Of a stretch of DNA of 64,000 nt, positions 1 through 13,978 are shown one piece after another. Positions within the stretch are counted from its first letter, which is position 1, and each line of letters opens with the position of its first letter. Under the pieces are notes generated by a model that saw nothing but the letters and a program-made list of their open reading frames with translations, ran no database searches and was not told the DNA's origin. The DNA is from Eledone cirrhosa (taxonomy: Eukaryota; Mollusca; Cephalopoda; Octopoda; Eledonidae), in contig OZ024743.1 of NCBI GenBank assembly GCA_964016885.1, forward strand, positions 190,877,392 to 190,941,391, given 5' to 3'. The translations under genes and the position numbers were made by a program.

Positions 1-85
1 AGATCTGTATCGATCAATGCAGATCGAACCTTGAGCTGGCTTCACCAACCCATAAACGCAATAAAGGAGTAACCATTCGTCCTTT

Positions 86-262
86 GGTAGTATCGGTAGA
101 GGGTCGGACATCATGTTTTCCAGTGTAGTTACGTCCCTTTACGGTTTGAGTTCAATTCCCGCCGAGGTTAACTTTGCCTTTCATCCTCACGGGGTCGATA
201 AAATAAAGTACCAGTAATGTACTGGGTTATTGTTGGCTTTGTGCCAAAAGTAGAAACAATTA
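86..262 (+). mobile_element. tRNA-derived SINE, octopus type (SINE-A)
   Basis: Near full-length copy. It has the head ggtagtatcggtagagggtc, a B-box-like gagttcaattcccgccg, the core cctttcatcctcacggggtc, and the 3' part gataaaataaagtaccag, ending gtgccaaaagtagaaacaat. The same unit recurs more than ten times in this window in both orientations. It resembles octopus tRNA-related SINEs of the OR group; the family name is from memory. Confidence 0.9.
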
Positions 263-263
263 T

Positions 264-338
264 ATGTATATATATATATATATACACACACACATATATA
301 TATATATATAGAGAGAGAGAGAGGGAGAGAGAGAGAGA
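264..338. repeat. (TA)n/(CA)n/(GA)n compound microsatellite
   Basis: Simple repeat directly following the SINE tail. The interval 340-606 after it is AT-rich and shows no recognisable feature. Confidence 0.9.
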
Positions 339-606
339 TATAAAGCATCAAAGGTAAACCCACTACCATAATTTTATATAAGTTTAACAGTTAAATAACT
401 AATTCACGTAATATGAAAATAACAATGCATCAAAGACGAATACACTACCATAGAGTATATTATTTTAAGACGTTAAAAAAAATCATATAGAAGTTTTAAC
501 GTTAATTTCTGTTTACTTTTCATGTTCCTTCATTGAAAATAAGAACATCGGAAGGAGTGGTAATGATTATTTTTGAAAGTAAAGTGAAAGAGAGCAAACA
601 AAAATA

Positions 607-880
607 AAAGAAAAGAGTGTGGTTAAATGTCAAACACAAAAGAAATACCGCCCAAAACATTAAAACTCTTATTACTTCTATTAAGCATGAAACTAATTCT
701 GTTATGTTAATGTGTTATTCTTTGGTGGTGTTTTAGTTCATTTTTTTTTTTTTTAGTAAATCTATGAAGTGGACACCCTGAATACGTTTGCATCTTTATA
801 TTGTAAATTCACGGATTACCACGGATACTTACCTGGATTTTAAAGCAGAATAGCGAATGTTTAACACACACACAGGCACA

Positions 881-950
<70 letters not shown>

Positions 951-1244
951 TATATATATAGAGAGAGAGAGATGTGGCTGTGTGTGTGTTAAACATTCGC
1001 TATTCTGCTTTAAAATCCAGGTAAGTATCCGTGGTAATCCGTGAATTTACAATATAAAGATGCAAACGTATTCAGGGTGTCCACTTCATAGATTTACTAA
1101 AAAAAAAAAAAAAATGAACTAAAACACCACCAAAGAATAACACATTAACATAACAGAATTAGTTTCATGCTTAATAGAAGTAATAAGAGTTTTAATGTTT
1201 TGGGCGGTATTTCTTTTGTGTTTGACATTTAACCACACTCTTTT

Positions 1245-1247
<3 letters not shown>
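607..1247. repeat. 640-bp near-perfect palindrome with a TC/TA/GA centre
   Basis: The left arm (607-~900) and right arm (~960-1247) are reverse complements. For example, aaagaaaagagtgtgg at 607 mirrors ccacactcttttcttt ending at 1247, and tagcgaatgtttaacacaca mirrors the segment near 985. Arms of about 290 bp differ by very few bases, one being ggcaca against gccaca. The centre is a (TC)n-(TA)n-(GA)n microsatellite. No ORF was recognised. It could be a foldback or MITE-like element, a young inverted duplication, or an assembly artefact. Confidence 0.85.
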
Positions 1248-1290
<43 letters not shown>

Positions 1291-1293
<3 letters not shown>

Positions 1294-2218
1294 GGAGGTG
1301 AGTTTTATTGTAGTACAATAAAGCAATGCAGATATCGGATAAGAAGCACTCTACAGTTTGTAGGACTGGAGTATACATAATACAAGATCAAAAGATGGTT
1401 AAAGGAGTTCCATGTATTTTATTATGCGCATTTCAAAAACAAACATCATCATGCAATAATATTTGTGTTTTCATCAGATAAAACAGGAGAACATGATATG
1501 AAGGCTAAAAAACACTTGTGGATAGTGCAGTTTTAAATCAACATATGAAAAGTGGTTTTAGATTGATGTGTGATATTGGGAAAAATATTTTATTTAGAGG
1601 GGGGGGTGGAAAGGATGAAAAAAAGAAGGAGATGAGAGTGAAGGTGGAGAGGGAGGAGTATAGTGAGGAAGGATGAGATAGGAGGAGAGATGGGTGATAG
1701 AGAGAGAGATAGTTTTTATAACTGAGAAAGATATATTGTTTTACATAGAGAGGTTGAAAACCGTTGGAAGATAATGTATAAATTAAAAGAATTTGAAAAT
1801 TATCGAAGAGAAATATATGTGTGAAGAAAAAGAAGGCGTTAATATGTATTAAGAATAATGAGTTAGATGATAGGGAGAAAAGAATAATGAATTGAGGATG
1901 AATATTCTAACGTAAAAAAAAATGTATGTTTTCGAAGGATTTTTACAAGGTGATATAGAGTAAGAATGTGTTGTATTATGTAATAATTGATTCTATGTTA
2001 GGCAAGAGTGAGAAAAGGTACAGATTAGGGGTTTGATATTAGAAGAGAAGAAAAGGAAGTGATAAATATGGGTGATGTAGAAAGAGTAAACAAGTATTAT
2101 AGAATTTGAAAATTAACGAAGAGAAAAATAATGTAAAGTTAAGGTTTGTATATTGAAGGATTTGAGAAAAATAATGTAAAGTTAAGGTTTGTATATTGAA
2201 GGATTTGATAATATGTGC
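1291..2218. repeat. Left terminal inverted repeat of Penelope-like element 1
   Basis: Starts gcaggaggtgagttttattg beside a (TA)n tract and matches, inverted, the segment 3906-4832, with dispersed substitutions and small indels. It contains a hammerhead ribozyme on the minus strand near 1415-1485. A 41-bp internal tandem duplication lies near 2125-2205. A diverged direct copy of 1815-1970 continues just inside the element at about 2216-2370. Confidence 0.85.
1415..1485 (-). ncRNA. Hammerhead ribozyme in the left PLE terminal repeat
   Basis: Read on the minus strand. Stem I is TTTTAT/ATAAAA (plus-strand 1478-1483 and 1417-1422). The core CTGATGA is at 1471-1477. Stem II is long and A/T-rich, with CAAATAT pairing GTTTG-side bases. 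GAAA is at 1431-1434. A 3-bp stem III (AUG-CG-CAU) precedes an AUA cleavage site, predicted between 1423 and 1422. It is sense relative to the element's RT gene. The pattern, with an open stem I and minimal stem III, is that of HHRs reported in Penelope-like elements. Confidence 0.75.
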
Positions 2219-2449
2219 GAAGAAAAAGAAAATGTTAATATGTATTGAGAATAATGTGTTAGATGATAGGGAGAAAGGAATAATGAATTGAGGATGAATA
2301 ATCTAGCGTAAAAAAAAATGTATATGTTTACGAAGGATTTTTACAAGGTGATATAGAGTAAGAGTAATGAGTAAACAAGTATTATAGAATGTATAATAAC
2401 CTTTGAAATAAGGTAGAAAGATGGGTATATGTTTAAAAGAAGTGTATAT

Positions 2450-3905
2450 ATATATGTGCCCTTGAGAAAAAGATTCTAAATTGATAAAGAATTGAATATT
2501 AGCTGTATACTTTGTGAAATGTTTTATGGAATGTATGCAAGCAGATAGAAAACAAGTCAGTGCGTCTATTTATTATAGAATCTAGATTAGAGATAATGGT
2601 AAATTTTTCATTTAGACCGAGATTGCAGATTTTAGATAGAGAATTGTTCAAGTATGTAGACGCAGAAGAAACCTTCTTCCAAAAGATGCTATATTTAATG
2701 TTTTTGTCTTTCAAGGACCATATGAGTTCTGAGAGAGCCGTGTTGGTTCTTTTAAGTTTGTATTTAAAAGACGAATGATGGTTATAAAGACGAGCTTTAA
2801 AAGAGGTGGAAGTGGAGCCAAAATAGGTGAAGGAATTGGTGTCAGTTATAACTTTACATTCGTAAATTAAGTTTTATCATGACAATGATTATTGAGACTA
2901 CATTTATTTTTAATAGGGCAATTGCAATTGCAATTAGAGAGATTATTAATGAGTGACCTAGTGTTATCTATAGAAGGAATTGGATTGGAGAAGTTGTTTG
3001 CGATAGAAATAATAGTTTATTGATTTAGAATGGGATTATGAACATTTAGCGAAATTGTGTTTGACGTTGTATTTGGGTTTGTAGAAATTAGCCTAGCAAT
3101 GACGTCGGGAGTACTATTATTATGAAATTCAGTGTTGGAAGGAAGAGATTTAGTATTTAGTATTTTATTGTTGTGTTTAGAGATAATGTTGGAAATGTTG
3201 GAGGATGTAGAATAAGAAAATTTTATGGTGTGTTTGTTAAATATTTTACTATAGATATGTGAGGGAGGGAAGCATCTATTTAAGGCACTAAAGAATAATT
3301 TAGGAATATTGTTATTAATAGAGATGGAGAAAGGAGCATTATACCAGATTATGTTTTTGTATCTAGGTCTTTTATTAAAGTTATTGGAATGATCATGATT
3401 AATTATTCTACTGCAATTTCTTCTAGAATTTGTTTCTTTACTATATTTGATTTTATCAGGATAGCCGGCTTTAGAAAGCGCGTTATTATAGTAATTGGCG
3501 TTAGCATCAAAAATGTTTTTATTAGAAGATAGGTTAGATATTCTTTTTCCAATATTACTAACTATAGCATTCTTGATATTAGTAGGATGGTTAGATTTAA
3601 AGTTAACATACTTTAGGTTCTCTTTGTTTTTATGGTAAGGGTAATATAGGCCAGTGTCAAGATTAAGAGATACATCCAAGAAATTAGCTAGTTTGATACT
3701 GTTATCAAATTCAATCTTTAGGTTATGTTGGTTAAAGAGATTACGTATATTGTTCTTAATAATATTAAGGTTAACTATATTGCAATTTAAGATAGTAAAG
3801 AGTCCATCGTCACGATAAATTCCACCATGAAGTTGAGGGTTTTTCCGACTCAAAGAGTTCAAAATAGAGAAACCAATTAAATCAGTCAATTGGGATGAAT
3901 CGGAT

Positions 3906-3928
<23 letters not shown>
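2450..3928 (-). pseudogene. Penelope-like element 1: reverse transcriptase (C-terminal half) and GIY-YIG endonuclease
   Basis: The minus strand carries a 303-codon ORF (3928-3017) with the RT catalytic motif GGIYRDDGL (YRDD at residues 38-41). It continues through FLDVSLNLDTGLYYP, a SNHP block and the RISNLSSN block typical of this PLE branch, then a linker with IIWYNAPFS. After a frameshift near 2875, the strand reads a GIY-YIG endonuclease: TYFGST about 2845, FKAR, then WKKVSSAS and C-rich residues to about 2499. The RT fingers and motif A are absent, because the ORF start lies inside the right inverted repeat. The copy is therefore 5'-truncated and cannot be autonomous. PLE RTs copy element RNA at nicked or telomeric DNA and the GIY-YIG domain makes the nick; that role is family knowledge. 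Confidence 0.85.
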
Positions 3929-6774
<2,846 letters not shown>

Positions 6775-6827
<53 letters not shown>

Positions 6828-6862
6828 TGTACATATATATATACATACACATACATATACGT
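6775..6862. repeat. (TA)n microsatellite
   Basis: Interrupted TA and CATA tract at the 3' boundary of the Helentron-like copy. Confidence 0.9.
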
Positions 6863-7810
6863 GTTTTGCAACCGGTCAGTTAGTGTCTCAATGAAAAATT
6901 AATAAATTAAACAATCAGAGCTATATATCATAAAACATGTCTATAGAATCACAAGATAAAATATATACTATTTCCTCTCCCAATTAGCATAATTAACTAT
7001 ATAAAAAATCGAATAGACCAGGCTATACGAATGAGATTTCTATGAAGGAATCTCCGACAAATAACCAAAAAAAGCGCTTCGCCTCGACCGTAGTGGAATA
7101 TTTATCGAATATTTCGACAGCTTAATCGCCTAGATACAGTCAACTAAGCAGAATTAGGTTTAAAATAAACTAGGAGAAAATAGAATACATTCAAATACCT
7201 CTACCATGGTTTCGTCCGTGTTTTGAGTTTTCCAATAATTATGTAATAATTATATAAACTCGAGCGCCGGATTCTTATATATATATGAGAGTATTGAAGT
7301 TTGCATGAAGCATTGTCGAATAATAAGATATATTGTCTTTAGGTCGTTTTGGAAGCCTCAACAATGCAGATGGGTAATTCTCCTGGTAACAAGATCCGGT
7401 GGTAGAGAGAGAGAGATGTAAGTGAATGTAGATTGAGATGTATAGTATGTAGCAGAACGTGAGAAAGAGCGTAAAAAATAAAAATAATAACACGAGATAG
7501 AGTTACCTTGGGAGAGATTTAATTGTCCCTATATATTTCGTTTTCACATCCATCAACTGGGGTGTTTTTCCTGTGGGGGGGGGGAGTTGTCTAAAGGTGC
7601 GAAACGTGTCCTCCGCTGTTCGTTGTTTTGAATATCTGAGGTATTCAGCAGAGCGTGCCTGCGCGTAAAATGGGGTCGGTCAAGTATAGGTCGGCGGCCG
7701 AAATAGTTCTTTTAATTGTGGGAGTGGGGTGGCGTAAGCTGTCAAACCATTGTATTATCTGCCCGTGCTGGTTTCAATATTGGTGGTAGTATTCTCTGCC
7801 TGTTTGGTGA
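6863..7810. other. Unassigned interval, probably 3' flank of the downstream PLE
   Basis: No coding region was recognised. From about 7500 the sequence becomes GC-richer (a poly-G run at 7576-7585, GT-rich onward). It sits immediately downstream, on the minus strand, of the PLE endonuclease ending at 8035, so it may be that element's untranslated end. Confidence 0.35.
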
Positions 7811-7812
7811 AT

Positions 7813-8030
7813 GTTACTGTGTGTGTGTGTATGTGTGTGTGTGTGTGTGTGCGTGTGTTGCTGTCTCGCTTGTGTGTGTGTGTGCGTGTGTTGTAGCCTC
7901 GTTCGTCTGTATTAGCAGTGCAGTATGTTCGTATGGTGGAATGCTACTGTATGTGTGTGTGTGTGTGTGCGTATGTTGCTGTCTCACTTGTGTGTGTGTG
8001 TGTGTGTGCGCGTGTTGTTGCATTGTTTGT
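7813..8030. repeat. (GT)n-rich imperfect microsatellite
   Basis: Repeated GTGTGTGTGC blocks with short unique spacers, apparently amplified in about three larger units (7820-7870, 7875-7895, 7950-8025). Confidence 0.85.
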
Positions 8031-8034
8031 TTAC

Positions 8035-8706
8035 TTAAACCAACCACCTCATTTGGCTTCTCTTTGATCGGTTATTTATTTGTGGCCCTAGGCGTTTGAT
8101 CCAAAGTGCTTCCTTGATTCGTAACGTGTCGACGTTTCTTTCCGTCGTTAGAATTGTGACAATGGGCCTTCCGTCTTTGTTTCCGCATTTGGTTATGTGT
8201 TTCCGGAAAGACAAGGCCCTGGTGTTAATGTGCTCTTTGATCAGAATGTGTAGCGGACGGATTGTGCTACCTATATAGTAGTGGTTGCACTTGTTACATT
8301 CTATCTTATACACGACGTATGTGCGTAGGCAACAGTTCGTATGGCGCATCGGGCAGTTTCTGAGGGAGCAGGCGTCAGTTGATTTCCCGGGTTTCCTTGA
8401 GAGGCGTCTTCGCAGGGAGGGGCCCGAGTGGGCCAGGTGGATGTCGAGCCCCTCCCTCTGTATAGCCTTGCGGATAGCGTTGGTGGTATTCTCGCCCAGA
8501 TGTAGTATTTTAAGGAAGCACTTGCTTTGGGCGTTTCTCTGCCTCTTACGTCTGGTGTCTCTTATTCTGTTTGTGAGTGAGGCAGGGTACCGGTTCGTCT
8601 CCAGGACTTTGAGGAATCGCTTGGTATGAGTGACACCACACGCGGGATCGCTGCATCTGTTTTTAATTCGCGTGATCTCGTTCGTGATGTATCCTCTTTT
8701 AGCACT
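8035..8706 (-). pseudogene. Penelope-like element, 5'-truncated: GIY-YIG endonuclease domain
   Basis: An open frame runs from 8769 to 8035 (244 codons). The genuine PLE part starts near 8706, because the first ~20 residues read through an inverted repeat. It shows basic NRCSDPACGVTHTKRFLK and the CLRTYVVYKIECNKC Cys motif. The GIY-YIG signature YYIGST is at residues 164-169, with downstream KEALWIKRLGPQINN containing a glutamate (E220) in the expected catalytic place. This matches the endonuclease of canonical Poseidon/Neptune-like PLEs, a different branch from the YRDD elements elsewhere here. The RT domain is absent. GIY-YIG enzymes nick target DNA for reverse transcription (family knowledge). 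Confidence 0.85.
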
Positions 8707-8754
8707 GATCACGCGAATTAAAAACAGATGCAGCGATCCCGCGAGTGGTGTCAC
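8630..8754. repeat. 48-bp inverted repeat at the 5' edge of the PLE fragment
   Basis: 8630-8677 and 8707-8754 are reverse complements with about one mismatch, separated by a 29-bp spacer. The repeated segment is the PLE coding sequence around SLHLFLIRVIS, so the element's truncated 5' end is inverted-duplicated. This matches the foldback junctions described for PLE insertions. No feature was found at 8820-9065. Confidence 0.85.
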
Positions 8755-9065
8755 TTGGCGTTTATCCAAGCCACGCAGTCACCTGCCTTCGCCGAAAATT
8801 ATAGAAGCTGGATTCTTTTAGAATTCCAGTAATAATCAGGAGTTGATTACACAGAGCGATTGCCGATCCAGCAAAAATGTTTACTGCACCGGCAATCGCT
8901 CTTTGTAAGTAACATATAAGTAAGTGACATAGTCACTACTTTAAAACTGATAGCGAATAGTCTTCTAAATGTTTTAATTAAAATACGGTATATTGCCAAA
9001 TATACTATACATACATTCATGTATACATCGCTATTTCAGAGCACCAATACTAATCCATATATATA

Positions 9066-9950
9066 CGAGGTGTGTCAGAAAGGTTCAAGGACTGATGTCA
9101 CAAAAGATTTATTTCAAACCCAAACTTCACACTCAGAGTTTTCTGCTTCAAATTAATCCCCCTGGAGTATGTAACTGTAATCTTAGCTCTCTGCAGCGAT
9201 CAAACTTTTTTCTTCATAATTTTATATACATGTCTTCTGTTTCAGGTCGTCAAGCAATGAGCACAGAGCAACGAACAAACTTGAAGTTTCTGGTAAAATT
9301 GGGGAAAACTCCGTCAAAAGCACTGGGATTGCTGCAGCAAGTGTATGGAGATGAGACGATGTCACGCTCATGTGTTTTTGAGTGGTGCAAGATGACCCCA
9401 GGAGCGGAAGGCCCTCAACAACTAGGACTGAGGTCAACGTTGAGCCCGTCAGGCAGATGGTGCGAAGCAATCGTCGGCTGACTGTTCGACTGATGGCAAA
9501 TGAACTAGGTATGAATCGGGACAGCGTCTGGAAGATTCTCACTGAAGATTTGGACATGCGGAAAGTCTGCGCGCAGATGGTGCCTAACCTGCTGAACGAT
9601 CACCACAAGGGTCGATGCATGCAAGTGTGCCAAGACATCCTTGATCGTCTTAAAACCGAACCAGACTTGCTAGGAACAGTCATTACCGGTGATGAGTCAT
9701 GGATTTTCGAGTACGACCCGGAGGGGACCAGTTTTGAAGACGTGGACGACATCAAAAAGGCTGTGACGACGGAACTCCGGAGGATCCCGGAAGAATCCTT
9801 CCAGGAGTACATGCAAGCGTGCCAAAAGAGATGGAAAAGTGCATTAGACTCCGGGCGGATTACTTTGAAGGAGAAAACTCTTAGTGTGAAGTTTGGGTTT
9901 GAAATACATGTTTTGTGACATCAGTCCTGGAACTTTTCTGATATACCTCG
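9066..9950 (+). mobile_element. mariner-type DNA transposon, internally deleted
   Basis: Terminal inverted repeats of about 80 bp. The left end cgaggtgtgtcagaaaggtt (9066) mirrors the right end with tttctgatatacctcg (9950), and both arms share ggactgatgtcacaaaa and atttcaaacccaaacttcac. A TA dinucleotide precedes the left end. The length of 885 bp is short for a ~1.3 kb mariner, in agreement with an internal deletion. Confidence 0.9.
9257..9918 (+). pseudogene. mariner transposase, frameshifted and deleted
   Basis: The ATG at 9257 begins MSTEQRTNLKFLVKLGKTPS, the N-terminal helix-turn-helix region. Near 9385 about 20 bases are lost and the frame shifts to VQDDPRSGRPSTTR, continuing with the second HTH (LTVRLMANELGMNRDSVWKI) and VITGDESWIFEYDPE, which holds the first catalytic Asp. 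Directly after this block the sequence jumps to C-terminal TSFEDVDDIKKAV, EESFQEYMQACQKRW. The DDE/DDD core is therefore removed and no transposition activity is possible from this copy. Confidence 0.88.
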
Positions 9951-10086
9951 TGTGTGTGTGTGTAAGAGTATAGGAACGACCGCGAGTTCGGTGGTTTCGG
10001 CTAATTATTTCTGAACTGTTCAGACCTACCTCTCGAAACGGCCGGAGCTCAGCCGTCGAGGTCCTGACTCTTTTCCAATTACACAT
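9951..10086. other. Unassigned segment
   Basis: Short (TG)n, then a moderately GC-rich stretch with cgaaacggccggagctcagc. No coding or family match was recognised. Confidence 0.3.
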
Positions 10087-10275
10087 ACATATATATATAT
10101 ATATATATACATATATATATAATTATATATATATATATATACATACATACATACATACATACATACATACATACATACATACAACAATACATAATATAAA
10201 GTTATATATACATATATACACACATACATACAACCATACAACATACATGATATAAAATAATATATATATATTTAC
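10087..10275. repeat. (TA)n and (CATA)n microsatellites
   Basis: TA tract followed by about 11 tandem CATA units (10140-10183) and further TA. Confidence 0.9.
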
Positions 10276-11400
10276 ATTTACACCTACATAGTCTGCCGTG
10301 ATTTCGCCTAGTGAATATATGTCATGGAGTATATATATATATATTTGTAAGCAGCTATTGATTAATTCTGTGTAGTTTACTGTTTGTGTATGTCTCGTAA
10401 CGTAACGGTTCGACGAAAATAGATCGACATCGAGGAGGTAAGATCAATGAAACTCTTTCCAGGTGTCCGTATCCCACCTCCAACAACTGCAAACATCTTT
10501 CAATTTTATCATTTGATTCTTCACACTTCTTCGAGCCTGACAATTCTTAGTTATTCACGTTTATTTTTATTCTCCAACTTACATTCTGTTCATCTGTTCC
10601 TCCCGCCTCTCTCTCTTTCTATTTTCTCCCCTTCTCTCTTTTTCTTTCTTTCTCTCCCTATCTCTCTCAATCGTCTGGTAGCATTCTGCATTCGTAGTGT
10701 CGTTTGTGTGACAGCAATTAAAAAGCCAGACACAGTATAGGGCCGCAATAGTCTCAATAACTTTACTTTCTAATTCTGCATTGTATTTTCCCCATAAGAG
10801 ATGTTCAATAATATTCTTCCGTGAGTAAAATTGATAATATATATAAAATAAGTTAATTCGATATTTCTAGAATAATATATAGCTTTCAATATATAAATAA
10901 CATGTAATTTCTCAAGAGTCCGAAAGATCAGAGCTGTTGTAAAATATCGTCAAATTATCTTGTGATAGATGTATGCTAATGTAATGAGTGTGTGTGTATG
11001 GTGGTGGTGGTGGTGTGTGTGTGTGTGTGGTTGTTTCGCCTTCATGCTGCTCTATAACTGTTCCAGGTAGAACATATTTTCCGCAACAGTCTTTCAAAGA
11101 CTCCTGTAATGTGTTGTTTTTAGGGTGTTTCATATCATATATTTTATCTTCAATACCTCTTAAAATCTCCGTCAGTTCAACCTCGGACGTCCCACATTCC
11201 CGCTTCAAGTTCAAATCCGGAGCTTGATTTGAGAAATGTCCCTTTAATCTAAACCTTAGCCAACACATCCCTCATTACATCACGATACAACTTATTCATT
11301 GACTGATGGGTTCCTGTTTGTTCTTAATATGGGAGGTCTTTGTTGGCTTCACAATTTGAAAATATCAAATATTTAGGGCATCTCTTGGGCATCTCTTCGA
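10276..11400. other. Unassigned interval with CT-rich segment
   Basis: No gene was recognised. 10590-10670 is CT-rich. 10985-11033 is a (GT)n/(GGT)n tract. An open frame on the minus strand (11268-10912) has no family features and contains a translated THTH/PPPP microsatellite, so it is not called. Confidence 0.4.
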
Positions 11401-11548
11401 GAATATATATATATATATATACTTACCATATTCTGGCTCCGAGATATTATTTGTATATATACACTTTATGCAGAACACTCTCCTTAGGCATTGTCACCTC
11501 TTGCCATTTTTCATGCACATGCAAACAAACACACACACACACACGCAT

Positions 11549-11579
<31 letters not shown>

Positions 11580-11612
11580 AACACATACAGACATATACAC
11601 ACACACACGAAA

Positions 11613-11680
<68 letters not shown>

Positions 11681-11690
11681 TAGTAAAAGG
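11401..11690. repeat. (TA)n, (CA)n, (TA)n compound microsatellites
   Basis: TA tract (11403-11421), a long CA-rich array (11526-11632) and (TA)n (11631-11675). Confidence 0.9.
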
Positions 11691-12484
11691 AAAAGGAAAT
11701 GGTGACAAATTTTTCCCAGTGAAAAATAGTTTAGTTAGGAATAGGTATAAATTAGTAATAAGTATTGGTTAGTATTCAGTTTTAGCTTTAAGTTTTTACC
11801 GGTTGTGCATTTCTAATGCTTTTCAAAAATAACTTTGAGATAGAGCGCTCGTGATGTTTGCTCTAATCTTATATATATATATATATATATATGTATATGT
11901 GTGTGTGTATAAGTTGATTTAGGCCTTGTTTGGTTTATGTTCGAAATTATTACTTTGCAAACTATAACATACTACGGCGGTTTTAATAATGAGTCTGGCA
12001 GTGAAATGATGCCGGAATAAAAGCAGTAGCAATGTAAACATCGTGAAACCTGAAGATAAATGCTGAGTGGTTTGTATATCTAGCTGTAGAGACTTGTAAA
12101 TCTGCATGTTAGTTGAACAAGAACAGTTAAGTGAAAGAGGAAAATTGATAATAGTGTAGCGTACATTTGGCGAGATCAGATACCCCCTTGAAACTTGTCA
12201 TAATGAAAATTAGTAGTTGCAAGCAGTAATTTAGAATTTCGGTATTTATTTTAACCAAACAATCAGACTATATTCATAAAGTTATTTAATCAGCTCTCAC
12301 TTTAAAGTTCTGTTAAGTGGAATATCTCTACTCAGATGTAATGATTTCCTTCATAAGAAGAATACTAACGTCTTTCAGGAGCGAAAACTGACGATACACT
12401 TTGATTTGTTATATAGTTTCTATTATTTCGATCCTTGAAATAATGGTTTCTGATTTAAGCACAAAGCCGATAATCTTTGGAGCT
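11691..12484. other. Unassigned AT-rich interval
   Basis: A (TA)n at 11870-11892 is the only repeat noticed; nothing else is recognised. Confidence 0.4.
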
Positions 12485-12660
12485 GGGAATGTCGATTAAA
12501 TCGAATTCAGTACGTTGCTGGTACTTTATTTTATTGACCATGTAAGGATGAAAGTCAAAGCTAACGTCGACGGGATTTAAACTCAGAACATAAGGGGATG
12601 TAATTCTATGCTGCAACGAATGTTCTCCGATGCGTTACTGATACTGCTAATCCACTGCCC
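12485..12660 (-). mobile_element. SINE-A, degenerate copy
   Basis: The reverse complement shows the conserved core: ggtactttattttattgacc, ggatgaaagtcaaagctaac, cgggatttaaactcagaaca and a diverged head ending tgctaatccactgcc. It retains the longer tail variant ending in a tcgattaaatcga element. The interval 12661-13150 holds nothing recognised. Confidence 0.8.
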
Positions 12661-13154
12661 TTGAAATAAGTATTTTTACTTTGGAATAAGATAAGTTAAC
12701 TTTGCGCAAATAGAATTCTAAATCATGATATACATAAACAAGACTAAAATAATATTCAATATTTGATTCAGAAACAAATCATCTATTCAAATCTAAGGAA
12801 CAGAAGTAATGTATTTTCGTACCCCTTTCATTTACCCTACTTAATGCCCACAGAAAATCATTGAAAGCTACGTACAAGTGTCATTTTTGGAAGTCAACGA
12901 AAATTCGTTAATTGATATTTCGGATCACGAAATATCACATATTTGATAATAACTATGCGTTTTTATCATTATTTGCAGAGATATTAATGTAGACTTCTGT
13001 AAATGTAATTAGATGCAGTAACTTGTGTAAAAGCCGGTGGATTCACAATTTAAGTATTATGATATATATAGCTGCGTTTAATCAGATGAGCACTCAGCCA
13101 CTCACACATTAATCTATATGACATTTAGATGATTCAACGGAAGTTTATTCCTCG

Positions 13155-13156
13155 CA

Positions 13157-13213
<57 letters not shown>

Positions 13214-13222
13214 TAAGTATGT
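13155..13222. repeat. (TA)n microsatellite
   Basis: TA tract that flanks the hammerhead-repeat cluster. Confidence 0.9.
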
Positions 13223-13418
13223 ACACATACATACATATATGTATACAGACGTACAGTAGTATGTATATATATATACATACATTCACATATATATACATGT
13301 ACGTATGGATTCACCCAACATTTATTATAATGCTCGGTGTGTTTGTAAACAAACATCCCGTATTAAGCCGTAGTGTCTAGCAATCATGGTTGCTCGTTTG
13401 TTCAACACTGACAAAGGA

Positions 13419-13455
13419 ACGCTGTACTAGTTTCAAGCTTATTAGCTATCGTCAG
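13419..13455 (-). ncRNA. Hammerhead ribozyme fragment, stem I disrupted
   Basis: The minus strand carries CTGACGA (13449-13455), stem II AGCT/AGCT, GAAA (13431-13434) and the GUA site next to CAGCGT (13419-13424). The sequence 5' of the core is a recombination junction (TTTTCG) that cannot pair with CAGCGT, so it should be inactive. Confidence 0.6.
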
Positions 13456-13935
13456 CGAAAACGATAAACGGAAAAAAATGAAACAAAATTTCATTTCCCA
13501 CTCTTAGTACGGCTGTTACTTAAATATAAGTATGTACACGTACATACATATATGTATACAGACGTACAGTAGTATGTATATATATATACATACATGCATA
13601 CATATATCCTTAATACGGGATGTTTGTTTACAAACACACCGAGCATTATAATAAATGTTCGGTGCATCCATACGTACATGTATATATGTGTGCATGTATG
13701 TATATATATATACATACTACTGTACGTCTGTATACATATATGTATGTACGTGTACATAGTTATATTTAAGTAACAGCCGTACTAAGAGTGGGAAATGAAA
13801 TTTAATTTCATTTTTTTCCGTTTATCGTTTTCGGTGCACCCGGCCGATTAACCCACTCGATATGGAAATTGGGCTACTCAGCCATTAATATGCATAAGGT
13901 AAGTATATACGTTCAACAATCTGGCAGGAAGGTAT

Positions 13936-13978
13936 ACGTTGCTGACGATAGCTAATAAGCTTGAAACTAGTACAGCGT
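13936..13978 (+). ncRNA. Hammerhead ribozyme, RZ family
   Basis: Stem I ACGTTG (13936-13941) pairs with CAGCGT (13973-13978), one pair being U-G. The core CTGACGA is at 13942-13948, stem II is AGCT-AATA-AGCT, and GAAA is at 13963-13966. The 2-bp stem III (AC-UA-GU) is followed by A, with predicted cleavage after A13972 (GUA). An outer helix CTGGCA/TGTCAG lies beyond an internal loop, as in type I hammerheads. Confidence 0.8.

Noticed and set aside
6863..7270. Extra coding region between the Helentron and PLE
   Set aside because: No open frame with protein-like composition or motif on either strand.
10912..11268. 118-codon minus-strand frame starting MCWLRFRLKGHF
   Set aside because: No recognisable family and it runs through a CA/CCA microsatellite; not enough to call a gene or exon.
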